Below are positions 24,459 through 32,431 of a stretch of 64,000 bases of DNA, piece after piece. The notes beneath the pieces were generated by a model. That model was not told the origin of the DNA and did no database searches. It was given only the letters and a program-made list of their open reading frames with translations. The number at the start of each line of letters is the position of its first letter. Position 1 is the first letter of the stretch. The translations under genes and the position numbers were made by a program. Origin of the DNA: CALMEC01 sp964434425 (GTDB lineage Bacteria > Actinomycetota > Thermoleophilia > Miltoncostaeales > Miltoncostaeaceae). Location: assembly GCA_964434425.1 (NCBI GenBank), contig CAYSVH010000001.1, positions 186,001 through 250,000 of the forward strand, read 5' to 3'.

Positions 24459-25319
24459 TCAGTACGGCGGTGGGAGCCGCTTCCCGGCGAGGGCGACGAC
24501 GACGTCGTTGGTGGCCATCACCCGGTTCTCACGGATGGTCCGCGTGTACCGGAAGCCTCCATCCCGCTCCTGGAGCCGACGGAGTTCCCGCACGGTGTTC
24601 GCCGGTGGGCGATGCCCCATGGCCCGGAGTGCCCGGAGGGCCAGGGCCGTCGCGTTCGCCTCGGTCGGCGTGCCCGCACCCTGGATGCCGTAGCCGCCCT
24701 GGGCGTTCCGCTGGGCGAGCATCCACCGGGTGGCGCCGACCAGCATCGGGTCGCGGGGAGAGACCCCTGCGGCACGTGAGGCCTCGATGACGAGCGCGGT
24801 GGCCGACACGTCGTCACGGATGCGCGGGCTCAGGTCGTAGCCCCAGCCCCCGGCGCCGCGCGTGCGCCGCAGCGCGAGGATGGCGGCCGGCGGCACGCGC
24901 TCTCCGACGCTGCGGAGCGCGACGATGCCGTAGACCTGATCGTAGGTGTTCTCGCCGAAGCGTCCGCCGGCGTACTGCGACTTCAGCCGGGCGACGTAGT
25001 TGACCCCGCCGAGGGAGCGCGGGTTCATGCGCGCGGCGCGGGTGGCGAGGATGACCTTGCCCGTCGCCCCCGCCGTCCGGGCATAGCCCGGCGCGCCGGA
25101 GCGCATCGCCTGGACCCGGCGGATCAGGGTGATGCGCGGTGCACCGGCGGCCGCCATGGCGACCACACGGTCGGCCTGCTGGCCGACCGTGCCGATGCGC
25201 TGCTTCTGGAGCCACGCCGCCCCGGAACGCGCGGCCTGGAGATCCGTGGCGGCGACCGCGGGGGCCGCTCCGGCGAGGAGGCCGCTCAGGGCGACGACGG
25301 CGACGTGGCGGAACCGCAT
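24459..25319 (-). CDS. Secreted alpha/alpha-toroid repeat protein (terpene-cyclase/transcobalamin-barrel-like)
   Basis: The 286-residue protein has a signal peptide (about 1-25, MRFRHVAVVALSGLLAGAAP). The mature part has helical repeats separated by Gly-aromatic turns such as GGWGYDLS, GGYGIQG and GGFRYTR, as in prenyltransferase/squalene-cyclase toroids and the N-terminal alpha6/alpha6 barrel of animal intrinsic factor and transcobalamin. The DxDD catalytic motif of cyclases is absent. GTG 25322 or ATG 25319 overlaps the DUF4430 gene stop. Sharing a cobalamin riboswitch with that gene, it may supply the barrel half of a split B12-binding protein; this is inference. Confidence 0.7.
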   Translation of the reverse strand: MRFRHVAVVALSGLLAGAAPAVAATDLQAARSGAAWLQKQRIGTVGQQADRVVAMAAAGAPRITLIRRVQAMRSGAPGYARTAGATGKVILATRAARMNPRSLGGVNYVARLKSQYAGGRFGENTYDQVYGIVALRSVGERVPPAAILALRRTRGAGGWGYDLSPRIRDDVSATALVIEASRAAGVSPRDPMLVGATRWMLAQRNAQGGYGIQGAGTPTEANATALALRALRAMGHRPPANTVRELRRLQERDGGFRYTRTIRENRVMATNDVVVALAGKRLPPPY

Positions 25320-26560
25320 CACCGCACCGTCGCCTTGGTCGAGGCCGAGGTCTTCGCGGAGGCCGTCCTCGCCCGCTTGGGTGCCGGCGGAATCACGGTG
25401 AACGACACGGTGTTGATGGCGTTCAGGGTCCGCGACTCACGGTTGCCCGCGCCGTCGATGGCGCGCGACATGACCAGGTAGCGGCCCGGGACGAAGGGGG
25501 CCTTGCGGCCGATCATCCAGTTCGTCCCGCTGTGGTTCGCCTTCAGGAAGACGGGCCGGTTGCAGGGGCGGGCGTTCCCGAAGACGCCGCGCCGGTTGAG
25601 GTAGCGGCAGCGGGTGCCGATTCGCCGGGCGACGGCGATGTCGACGCTCCGGACGTCGGAGCGGTCGGGGCCGGCGGTGCCGCGGATCAGGTTGATGCGC
25701 GTGTACTTGCGGCCCGAGACCACCGATCGGATCCTGCTGCCCGGTGGCACGTTGTCGATGAACGAAGCGGTCCCCGGGGTCTCGGTGCCGGGCGTGGGCG
25801 GGGTGACCGGAAGGTCGCAGACGGCCGGGTCGGTGGTGAACGAGCACACCGAGCGCGCCGGGCTCCGCACCTCGTCGGTGCGGGTTGCGCGAACCTGCTG
25901 GACGCCCTGGCCAACGGCGCGGAAGCTGACCTCACCGTTGCCGTTCGCCGTCTGCGTCTGGCCGCCGTACGTCACGACGGCGCCGGCGGCGGGCGCGGCC
26001 ACCAGCGGCTGGTTGGACGGGGTGGTCGGGTCGGTGCTCGTGACCCGGGCGGTGAACGGCTCGCCCTGCCGGAAACGGTCTCCCGAGACGGTGATGTCGA
26101 GTTCGCGTGCGCCGAAGTCGGAGGTGAAGGCCCAGACCACCCGGTCACCGGCACTCAGGATGGTGCCGTCGGACCCGGTCGGGCTGTTGCGGCCGTTCAC
26201 CGTCAGCCGCCACGAGGGTGAGAAGGATGCGGGCATCGCGTCCGACCCGATGCGATCGACGAAGGCGGTCGGTCCCGTGCCGAAGTCGAAGAGCTGAAAG
26301 CCGAGCGGCAGGCCGAACTGCCGGGTCGCGATCCCCAACTGGGCGGTTCCGCTGTTGGCGGGGACGGTGATCTGGTCGGCATCGAAGCTGTCCTGAACCG
26401 TGACGGTCCCCCCGGCGTCGTCGACGCTGACGGGGACCTCGGGGATCAGGGCTGCGCTTCCACCCTCCACCCGGATCGTGGTCTGCCCCGGTGCGGCGAG
26501 CGCCGGTGCGCACAGGATGCCGGTGGCCAGGGCGACGCCCAGGGCGTGGCGTTTCTTCAT
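25319..26560 (-). CDS. Secreted DUF4430 (transcobalamin C-domain-like) protein under B12 riboswitch
   Basis: The 413-residue protein has a signal peptide (about 1-22, LCAPALAAPG). Residues about 27-148 fit DUF4430, the beta domain found at the C terminus of transcobalamin and intrinsic factor: TTIRVEGG at the first strand, then PSWRLTVNGRNSPTGSDG and LSAGDRVVWAFTSD. An Ig-like segment (about 152-240) and a basic Cys-containing domain (about 275-395) follow, with a Lys/Ala/Thr tail. The start has GAGGAGATC upstream, directly after the riboswitch. Role proposed: exported B12 or corrinoid capture, with the toroid protein encoded next. Confidence 0.78.
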   Translation of the reverse strand: MKKRHALGVALATGILCAPALAAPGQTTIRVEGGSAALIPEVPVSVDDAGGTVTVQDSFDADQITVPANSGTAQLGIATRQFGLPLGFQLFDFGTGPTAFVDRIGSDAMPASFSPSWRLTVNGRNSPTGSDGTILSAGDRVVWAFTSDFGARELDITVSGDRFRQGEPFTARVTSTDPTTPSNQPLVAAPAAGAVVTYGGQTQTANGNGEVSFRAVGQGVQQVRATRTDEVRSPARSVCSFTTDPAVCDLPVTPPTPGTETPGTASFIDNVPPGSRIRSVVSGRKYTRINLIRGTAGPDRSDVRSVDIAVARRIGTRCRYLNRRGVFGNARPCNRPVFLKANHSGTNWMIGRKAPFVPGRYLVMSRAIDGAGNRESRTLNAINTVSFTVIPPAPKRARTASAKTSASTKATVR

Positions 26561-26605
26561 TTCTCGATCTCCTCTGTCGCGGAGGTGCGGCTCTGAGTGA
26601 CGGCG

Positions 26606-26775
26606 GTCGGAAGGAGATCTCCTGGCTTCCCGGTCGCGGCGACATCCACGCCTTCCCATGACCTCGGGCCACAGTGGCCGGCTCCTCGCCCGGTGGATGC
26701 GCTCACGGGTCACAGTGGCGCGACCGCGCCGGACTCTCACCGGCTTCCCTCGCACCGACCAATGGCGTGGCCGAG
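26606..26775 (-). promoter_or_regulatory. Cobalamin (B12) riboswitch
   Basis: On the minus strand the conserved blocks occur in order: GCCGGTGAGAGTCCGGC (26744-26728), CGCCACTGTGACC (26720-26708), and AAGCCAGGAGATCTCC (26628-26613), the B12-box region. The spacing fits the adenosylcobalamin class. The start of the DUF4430 gene is about 45 bases beyond. B12 binding should lower expression of the two downstream secreted proteins. End coordinates are approximate. This fills most of the 305-base gap between 26560 and 26866. Confidence 0.9.
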
Positions 26776-26865
26776 TCTATCCGGCGTCGCGAGGCGACGT
26801 CGAACGTCCCGACTTCACGCGGTCACGGCCGATAACCGTCCGCACGGCGATACGATTCGCAGTCG

Positions 26866-27624
26866 ATGTCTGCCCCCATGTCCGTCTCGCGACCCGCCCT
26901 GTCACCCGGTCGCTTCGCATCCCTGATGCTCCTCGTCACGATCGTGGGTCTCGGGCTCGACCACTTCGCGACGCTGGGATGGCAGTACGTGCTGTCGGCC
27001 ATGGCATGGGTCATCCTCATCGCGGTCTGCATCCCGCTCACGGGAGAGGAACGGTCACGCGTCGCGGTCGTCGTGGTCGTGGCCACCATCGGCGAGATCA
27101 TCGCGTCGGTCATCTGGGGGATCTACACGTACCGCCTCGACAACCTTCCCCTCTTCGTGCCGCCCGGGCACGGCATGGTGTACCTGGCGGGGCTCCGGAT
27201 CAGCCAGATGCGGTGGCCCGCGGCGAACCCGCGTCACTTCATCTGGGTGGCGGCCGTCGCGCTCTGGATCTGGGGGATCATCGGGCTGTCCGGTGTCCTC
27301 GGTCGGCACGACGTGGCGGGGGCCATGGGGTGCCTGGTGCTGACCGCGTTCTTCATCTGGGGGCGCGGACGTCGCGTCTACGCCGGTGTGTTCTTCGCCG
27401 TCGCCGTTCTCGAGATCTACGGCACGGCCATCGGCACGTGGTACTGGAAGCCCGAGATCCCGGGCACGGGAATCCCCAACGGCAACCCGCCGAGCGGCAT
27501 CGCCAGCGGCTACGCGCTGTTCGACATCGCGGCGCTCACCTTCGGGGCGGCTCTCGCGGCATCCGTCGGACGTTTCCGTCGGGGGCGAGGGCGACGGCTC
27601 TCGGAGGGTGAAGAGGCCGCATGA
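26866..27624 (+). CDS. Polytopic membrane protein of unknown function
   Basis: The 252-residue protein has about seven to eight hydrophobic helices covering nearly the whole length. Conserved-looking loops are LPLFVPPGHGMVYLAG and IPGTGIPNGNPPSGIASGYA; the paired Gly-Asn-Pro loop could face a ligand. There is no signal peptide or known transporter motif. The ATG at 26866 may be leaderless (TACGAT about 15 bases upstream). A dispersed repeat begins six bases after its stop. Confidence 0.6.
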   Translation: MSAPMSVSRPALSPGRFASLMLLVTIVGLGLDHFATLGWQYVLSAMAWVILIAVCIPLTGEERSRVAVVVVVATIGEIIASVIWGIYTYRLDNLPLFVPPGHGMVYLAGLRISQMRWPAANPRHFIWVAAVALWIWGIIGLSGVLGRHDVAGAMGCLVLTAFFIWGRGRRVYAGVFFAVAVLEIYGTAIGTWYWKPEIPGTGIPNGNPPSGIASGYALFDIAALTFGAALAASVGRFRRGRGRRLSEGEEAA

Positions 27625-27630
27625 GGCTCC

Positions 27631-27668
27631 CGAGATGATCGATTCCACGGTCTCGCGGCGTGATTCAC
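27631..27668 (-). repeat. Dispersed repeat family, asymmetric form (copy 3)
   Basis: In plus orientation the copy reads GAGATGATCGATTCCACGG then TCTCGCGGCGTGATTC, nearly identical to the reverse complement of copy 1. It follows the membrane-protein gene by six bases, where a terminator would be expected. Confidence 0.65.
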
Positions 27669-27796
27669 GCCCCTGGCGGCGCGGATGCGCCACCGGACGC
27701 CTCGAACAGGCGGACCGGCATGCCCGTCGGCATCCGGCGGCGCCCCGCATCCGCCATGACCGCACCCCACATCCACGATCCCGTGGCATCAATCAT

Positions 27797-28759
27797 CTGC
27801 TGCGTGCCGGTGCGCTGCTGTTCGCCCTGCCGGGTGTCGCCGCGGCGGCCAGCGACGCCGAACGCATGGCCGAGGCGCGGCAGGTGCGCGAGGAGTGGAT
27901 GCGGGGCTGGAACCCCGCGTGGCTCGAGCTCGCCTTCGCCCTCGTCGTCATCGTCCTGTACGCGATCCGTGCGGGGCAGCTGGGCGACCGGCTGCCACGG
28001 TGGCGGATCGTCTGCTTCTTCTCAGGCATCTTCGTGCTGACGTTCGCGGTCAGCTCTCCCATCGACCCCGTCGGCGAGAAGGGGCTCTTCTTCGTCCACA
28101 TGGCCCAGCACATGCTCCTCGGCGACCTGGCGGGCCTGCTGCTCGTGCTGGGTGTGAACGGTCCGATGCTGCGACCGCTTCTCCACAAACGGTGGGTGCA
28201 GGCGCTGCGGCACCTGACACATCCGATCGTGGCGTTCGTCGTCTGGACGGTCCTGTTCGTCGGATGGCACCTGCCCTTCCTCTACGACACCTCACTCGAC
28301 AACCCGTACGTCCACGCGGTGCAGCACATGTCGTTCATCACCGCGGGGATCATCATCTGGGCGCCGGTGTTCGAGGTGTTCCCGGCACCGGAGTGGTTCG
28401 GGTCGGGCGCCAAGGTCGTCTACCTGTTCGGCGTCCGCTCCGTCGACATGGTCCTCAGCAACATCTTCTGGTGGTCGGGCACCGTCTTCTATCCCCGCTA
28501 CGAGGACACCGCGCCCCTGTGGGGGCTCTCGGCCCATGCCGACCAGGTGCATGCCGGGACGGTGATGATGGCGTGGACCGGCACCATAACCATGGTGGTC
28601 GCGACGGTCTTCTTCTTCCGGATGGCGAAGGAGAGCGCCGTGCGGCAGGCCCTCATCGAGGGTGGGGTGGACCCGGCGGCGGCGCGCCGAGCGGTCCGCT
28701 ACGGCCGCGGCGAGGTGCTGGCGAAGCGGTACGGCATCGAGATCACCGACAACCCGTAG
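27797..28759 (+). CDS. ctaG: CtaG-type cytochrome c oxidase assembly protein (Caa3_CtaG)
   Basis: The polytopic protein has about seven helices. FFVHMAQHMLLGDLAGLLLV, LFVGWHLPFLYDTSL, VHAVQHMSFITAGIIIWAPV and a Trp/His-rich HADQVHAGTVMMAW match the Caa3_CtaG family, linked to copper delivery or assembly of caa3 oxidase. The start is unresolved. A signal-like HLLRAGALLFALPGVAAAAS precedes the first ATG that makes sense (27866); the only canonical start upstream is ATG 27635 inside the repeat element. CTG 27797 is listed as a compromise. Confidence 0.85.
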   Translation: MLRAGALLFALPGVAAAASDAERMAEARQVREEWMRGWNPAWLELAFALVVIVLYAIRAGQLGDRLPRWRIVCFFSGIFVLTFAVSSPIDPVGEKGLFFVHMAQHMLLGDLAGLLLVLGVNGPMLRPLLHKRWVQALRHLTHPIVAFVVWTVLFVGWHLPFLYDTSLDNPYVHAVQHMSFITAGIIIWAPVFEVFPAPEWFGSGAKVVYLFGVRSVDMVLSNIFWWSGTVFYPRYEDTAPLWGLSAHADQVHAGTVMMAWTGTITMVVATVFFFRMAKESAVRQALIEGGVDPAAARRAVRYGRGEVLAKRYGIEITDNP

Positions 28760-28943
28760 GGCCCCGCATCGGGAACGCACGGGGGTCCGAATCCCCGCGC
28801 CCGGCACGGGCTACGAGAGACGGTACGACCGTCGGGGGTACATGTCGTGGCCGCGGAGGCCCGCGACGTGCGGCGATGGGGCGCGACGTGGGCACCGGGT
28901 GCGGTCGACGCCGGAGCCTCGTGCGGCGGCGACGGTCCCCGCG

Positions 28944-31025
28944 TCAGCTGGATGCGTGCGCGAACGAGTCGGCGGCCGTCGCCGGCACGGTGGGCTTGAC
29001 GCCGTTTACCGGTCCCTTGACGATGGGGATCTCGCCGGAGTCCTCGGATCCCCGCGAGTGGAGCGCACCGGCCTCGAACAGGGCGATGAGTGCGGCGATG
29101 GAACGCTGGCACCACTGCGAGCCGGCTCCGGCGCGCATGGTCTCGATGACCTGGGACTCGTTGAGCGCGGAGCGGTAGGAGCGGTCCGCGGTCATCGCGT
29201 CCCAGGAGTCCGCGACGGCGATGATCCGTGCGCCGAGGGGGATGTCGTCCCCGGAGATGCCGTCCGGATAGCCCCTCCCGTCGATGCGCTCGTGGTGGTG
29301 ACGCACCCAGGAGGTCTGCTCCTCGGTGAGGACGTCCGCCACGATCTGGGCGCCGAGCGCGGCGTGGGAACGCATGATCGCGAACTCCTCGTCGGCCAGG
29401 CCGCCCGGCTTGAGCAGGACCGCGTCGGGGACGCCGATCTTGCCGACGTCATGCACGAGGCCGGCCTCGTGGATCGCGGTACGCAGTCGGGACTCGAGGC
29501 CCAGCTGATCGGCGATCATCGCGGAGATGGTCGCCACGTGCTCGGAGTGGGCCTGCGTGGTCGGGTCCTTCGCGTCCACCGCGCGGGCGAGAGCGGTGAT
29601 GGCCGACAGCGTGCGGTGACGCTCCGCCATCTCGGCACGCTCATGCGCCGAGAGCACGCGCACCACGTCGGGGACGTAGCGCTCGACCCGGTTCTTACCG
29701 TGGGTCTTCGCCCAGTAGAGGGCGCCCTCGGCGAACCGGATCATCTCGGTGGTGTCGACGGCGGCGGTACGGTCGCAGACCCCGCACGAGATGGTGATGC
29801 GGCCGACGCCGGGGATCTCGAGCTTCTCGATCGAGACACGGGCGCGCTCCGCCGCGTACCAGGACGACTCGAGATCGGTGGACGGGAGGATCACGCCGAA
29901 CTCCTCGCCGCCCACGCGGGCGAGGAGGTCTTCGTTGCGCAGCGTGCCGGCGATGGCACGCCCGACCTGGGCGATCACACGGTCTCCGACCTCGTGGCCG
30001 AACTGCTCGTTGATCTGGCGGAATCCATCGATGTCGAACATCGCGACTGCCAGGTGGCGACGGTGGCGCATCGCGTGGCTCATCTCACGGTCGAGCGCCT
30101 CGAAGAACGCACGGTGGTTGTGCAGCCCGGTGAGGGCGTCGACCGACGCGCGGGCGACCTCGTCGCGCAGCTCGGTGGCGATGGCCATGTTCTCACGGAA
30201 GGTGAGCGCCGTGCGCACCATGACCAGCACCAGGGTGACGCCCGCGAGGCCCAGGCCGAGCGAGCCCAGCTCCGCGAAGTTTCCGTAGGCGACGAGCGCG
30301 ACGGTGAGCCATCCGAAGAGGGTCGGGCCGACGAGTAGGCCCCAGCCCTCCATCCTGATCTGGGTGGCGAGCCGTGTGGGTGCCCAGGCCGCGAAGCCGA
30401 CGAGGCCGATGCCCATGGTGGTGAGCAGCGTGACGATCTGTCCCTCGGCCGAGTCGGGGGACGGCATGCTGATGGCCCAGGCGTGGCCGATGGCGAGGAA
30501 GCCCAGCCCGGCGCCGATGACGATCCATGCACGTCCGGGTCGCCAGCTGTTCAGTGCCATGACACCCGCGACGAACGCGATCAGGAGCATGTCGCCCAGC
30601 GGCAGGATCAGCGAGAGGACGAGACGGGGCAGGTTGTCGTCGGCGGTGTCCAGCGCGGGCTGGAGGACGACGCCGGTACCGACGGCGCCGACGGCGGCCG
30701 CTCCGATGAGGCCGTCAAGCCAGAGGGCGGAGGCGAAGCGCGTGATGCGGCCGCGAACCAGCTGGACGAGACCGAGATACGCCAGGGGGTAGAAGGCGAC
30801 GCGGCAGACGTCTCCGAACGTGGTCGTGTTCTCGACACCGAGCCCCATGCTGTCGACGGCGGCTCCGATACCCCAGATCGTGAGTGCCAGTGCCCACATG
30901 GACCACGCCTGACGGGCGTCCCGGTCGACGCCGGCACGCAGGAAGCATGAGAGCGCCGCGGCGAAGATGACGGCGATCGGGATCCACTGGATGCCCGGAC
31001 GGGTCTCCGGCTGAAGCATGCCCAC
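28944..31025 (-). CDS. Membrane GGDEF plus HD-GYP cyclic-di-GMP enzyme
   Basis: The protein has at least 693 residues. About nine to ten N-terminal helices (to residue 285) precede a GGDEF domain whose active site is GGEEF, with an upstream RNED inhibitory-site motif at the correct 5-residue distance. An HD-GYP domain follows: HEAGLVHDVGKIGVP and HHHERIDGRGYPDG. Both synthesis and hydrolysis of c-di-GMP look possible. In frame upstream, HLALWATTSTLLLAFAV would add a helix and give N-in topology; the nearest start there is CTG 31136. GTG 31025 is listed. Confidence 0.9.
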   Translation of the reverse strand: MGMLQPETRPGIQWIPIAVIFAAALSCFLRAGVDRDARQAWSMWALALTIWGIGAAVDSMGLGVENTTTFGDVCRVAFYPLAYLGLVQLVRGRITRFASALWLDGLIGAAAVGAVGTGVVLQPALDTADDNLPRLVLSLILPLGDMLLIAFVAGVMALNSWRPGRAWIVIGAGLGFLAIGHAWAISMPSPDSAEGQIVTLLTTMGIGLVGFAAWAPTRLATQIRMEGWGLLVGPTLFGWLTVALVAYGNFAELGSLGLGLAGVTLVLVMVRTALTFRENMAIATELRDEVARASVDALTGLHNHRAFFEALDREMSHAMRHRRHLAVAMFDIDGFRQINEQFGHEVGDRVIAQVGRAIAGTLRNEDLLARVGGEEFGVILPSTDLESSWYAAERARVSIEKLEIPGVGRITISCGVCDRTAAVDTTEMIRFAEGALYWAKTHGKNRVERYVPDVVRVLSAHERAEMAERHRTLSAITALARAVDAKDPTTQAHSEHVATISAMIADQLGLESRLRTAIHEAGLVHDVGKIGVPDAVLLKPGGLADEEFAIMRSHAALGAQIVADVLTEEQTSWVRHHHERIDGRGYPDGISGDDIPLGARIIAVADSWDAMTADRSYRSALNESQVIETMRAGAGSQWCQRSIAALIALFEAGALHSRGSEDSGEIPIVKGPVNGVKPTVPATAADSFAHASS

Positions 31026-31352
31026 GGCGAATGCGAGCAGAAGTGTGCTCGTCGTCGCCCATAGTGCGAGGTGGGCGATCTGACTGGCAAGGGGGGAGGC
31101 GATGCCGCGTGAGGACTGTTGCGTCGGAGTCGTCAGTTGAACCGATCCGGTTTCGACATGGGAGGGGTGTCAGCATCTCCATCGGCGGGTGATGTCCAGG
31201 ACTTGAGCAATTCGTTCGTCGAAATTCGCGAAGGCCGGATTCCCGTTGTTTCCGCGGGGTTCACGGGTCGGCGGCGCACCCTGCGCGAGGCCGTGGATCT
31301 CCGGCGCCACCGGAGCGGTATGCGGTCGGGGCCGGTTGGTACGGTGGCCCGC

Positions 31353-31847
31353 ATGTCCACCACCGAAACAACCTCCGAGGGCGCCAAGCCGCGGCTCCCG
31401 CTCGTGATCTCCACGATCTGCGGGCTCCTCATCATCCTCAGCGTGTTCCTCCCGTGGGTTCAGTTCACGGGCATCGTCGCGTCCAGCGGGATCGACACGA
31501 AACGTCAGGGGATCGAGACGAGTGACGGGAAGTTCATCCTCGTCCTCGCCGTCATCGGCCTTGTGGCGCTCTTCCTGGCCCGGGGGCACCGGTGGGGTTC
31601 CATCGTGCAACTCGTCGTCGCGGTGATCATCGCCGTCATCGGGTTCGCGGACATCGCGAACCCGGTGTCCACGGAGGGGCGGTTCGCCGAGCTGGTCAAG
31701 GAGAACACGGATGTTCTGGCGGGGCTCTGGCTCATCGCGTTCGCCGGGATCATCTGGGCGATCATGGCCATCGTCGACATGGCGCGTCCCTCCTCGCCTC
31801 CCACGCCGGCCGCACCGCCCCCGGCGGAGATCCCGCCCATGGAATAG
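31353..31847 (+). CDS. Four-helix membrane protein, unknown function
   Basis: The 164-residue protein has helices at about 18-38 (LVISTICGLLIILSVFLPWV), 60-75, 82-98 and 120-142. The first helix and the loop with a short motif (FLPWVQFTG) resemble small actinobacterial membrane proteins. The tail is Pro/Ala-rich. The ATG at 31353 has no ribosome site. No functional call. Confidence 0.6.
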   Translation: MSTTETTSEGAKPRLPLVISTICGLLIILSVFLPWVQFTGIVASSGIDTKRQGIETSDGKFILVLAVIGLVALFLARGHRWGSIVQLVVAVIIAVIGFADIANPVSTEGRFAELVKENTDVLAGLWLIAFAGIIWAIMAIVDMARPSSPPTPAAPPPAEIPPME

Positions 31848-31887
31848 TCCCCGCCCACGCGCACCGGTTCGCTAGATTCGCCGGACC

Positions 31888-32280
31888 ATGGAAAAAGTGC
31901 GCATCGACAAGTGGCTCTGGGCCGCGCGCTTCTTCAAGACCCGGACCCTCGCCACCGAGGCGGTGGCCGGCGGTCGGGTCCACGTCAACGGCGTCCGTGC
32001 CAAGCCGGCGAAGGACGTCCAGGTGGGTGACCGGGTTGAGCTCACCGTCGGGCAGATGCCGTGGCACGTGGAGGTGACGGGTCTCGCCGACCGGCGCGGA
32101 TCGGCCAAGGTCGCCGCGACCCTTTACACCGAGACCCCGGAGTCGGTCGAGCGACGCCGGGTCCTGTCGGATCAGCGGCGTGTGGCACCACCCGTCGGCG
32201 CCGGGATGGGGGAGCGCCCGACCAAGCGTGACCGACGGCGCCTGGAGGACCTCACCGGCCGCGGCCGCACGAAGGGGTAG
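31888..32280 (+). CDS. S4-domain RNA-binding protein, Hsp15 family
   Basis: The 130-residue protein starts MEKVRIDKWLWAARFFKTRT, the Hsp15/RqcP opening, followed by the S4 fold (AGGRVHVNGVRAKPAKDVQVGD). The C terminus is Arg/Lys-rich. Hsp15 rescues stalled 50S subunits carrying peptidyl-tRNA. The short distance to the upstream gene (40 bases) may mean co-transcription. Confidence 0.88.
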   Translation: MEKVRIDKWLWAARFFKTRTLATEAVAGGRVHVNGVRAKPAKDVQVGDRVELTVGQMPWHVEVTGLADRRGSAKVAATLYTETPESVERRRVLSDQRRVAPPVGAGMGERPTKRDRRRLEDLTGRGRTKG

Positions 32281-32431
32281 TGGTCATGGCCGACGCCCGC
32301 GCGACGTCCGGCGGCGTCTGAGCATCCCTGAGGGTGTCACGACGCGCGCACGGGTCACCGGCCGCTCGTCGCGCCCCTCTGTGCGAGGGCACTCAGCCAC
32401 TCACACGGGCATGGCCATCCCGTCGGTCGCT

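Noticed and set aside
28779..28806. tRNA T-arm-like sequence GGGGGTCCGAATCCCC followed by GCGCCCGGCAC
   Set aside because: No matching acceptor 5-prime strand, D arm or anticodon arm lies upstream; the region before it is the end of ctaG. A decayed tRNA 3-prime end (integration scar) is possible but unsupported.
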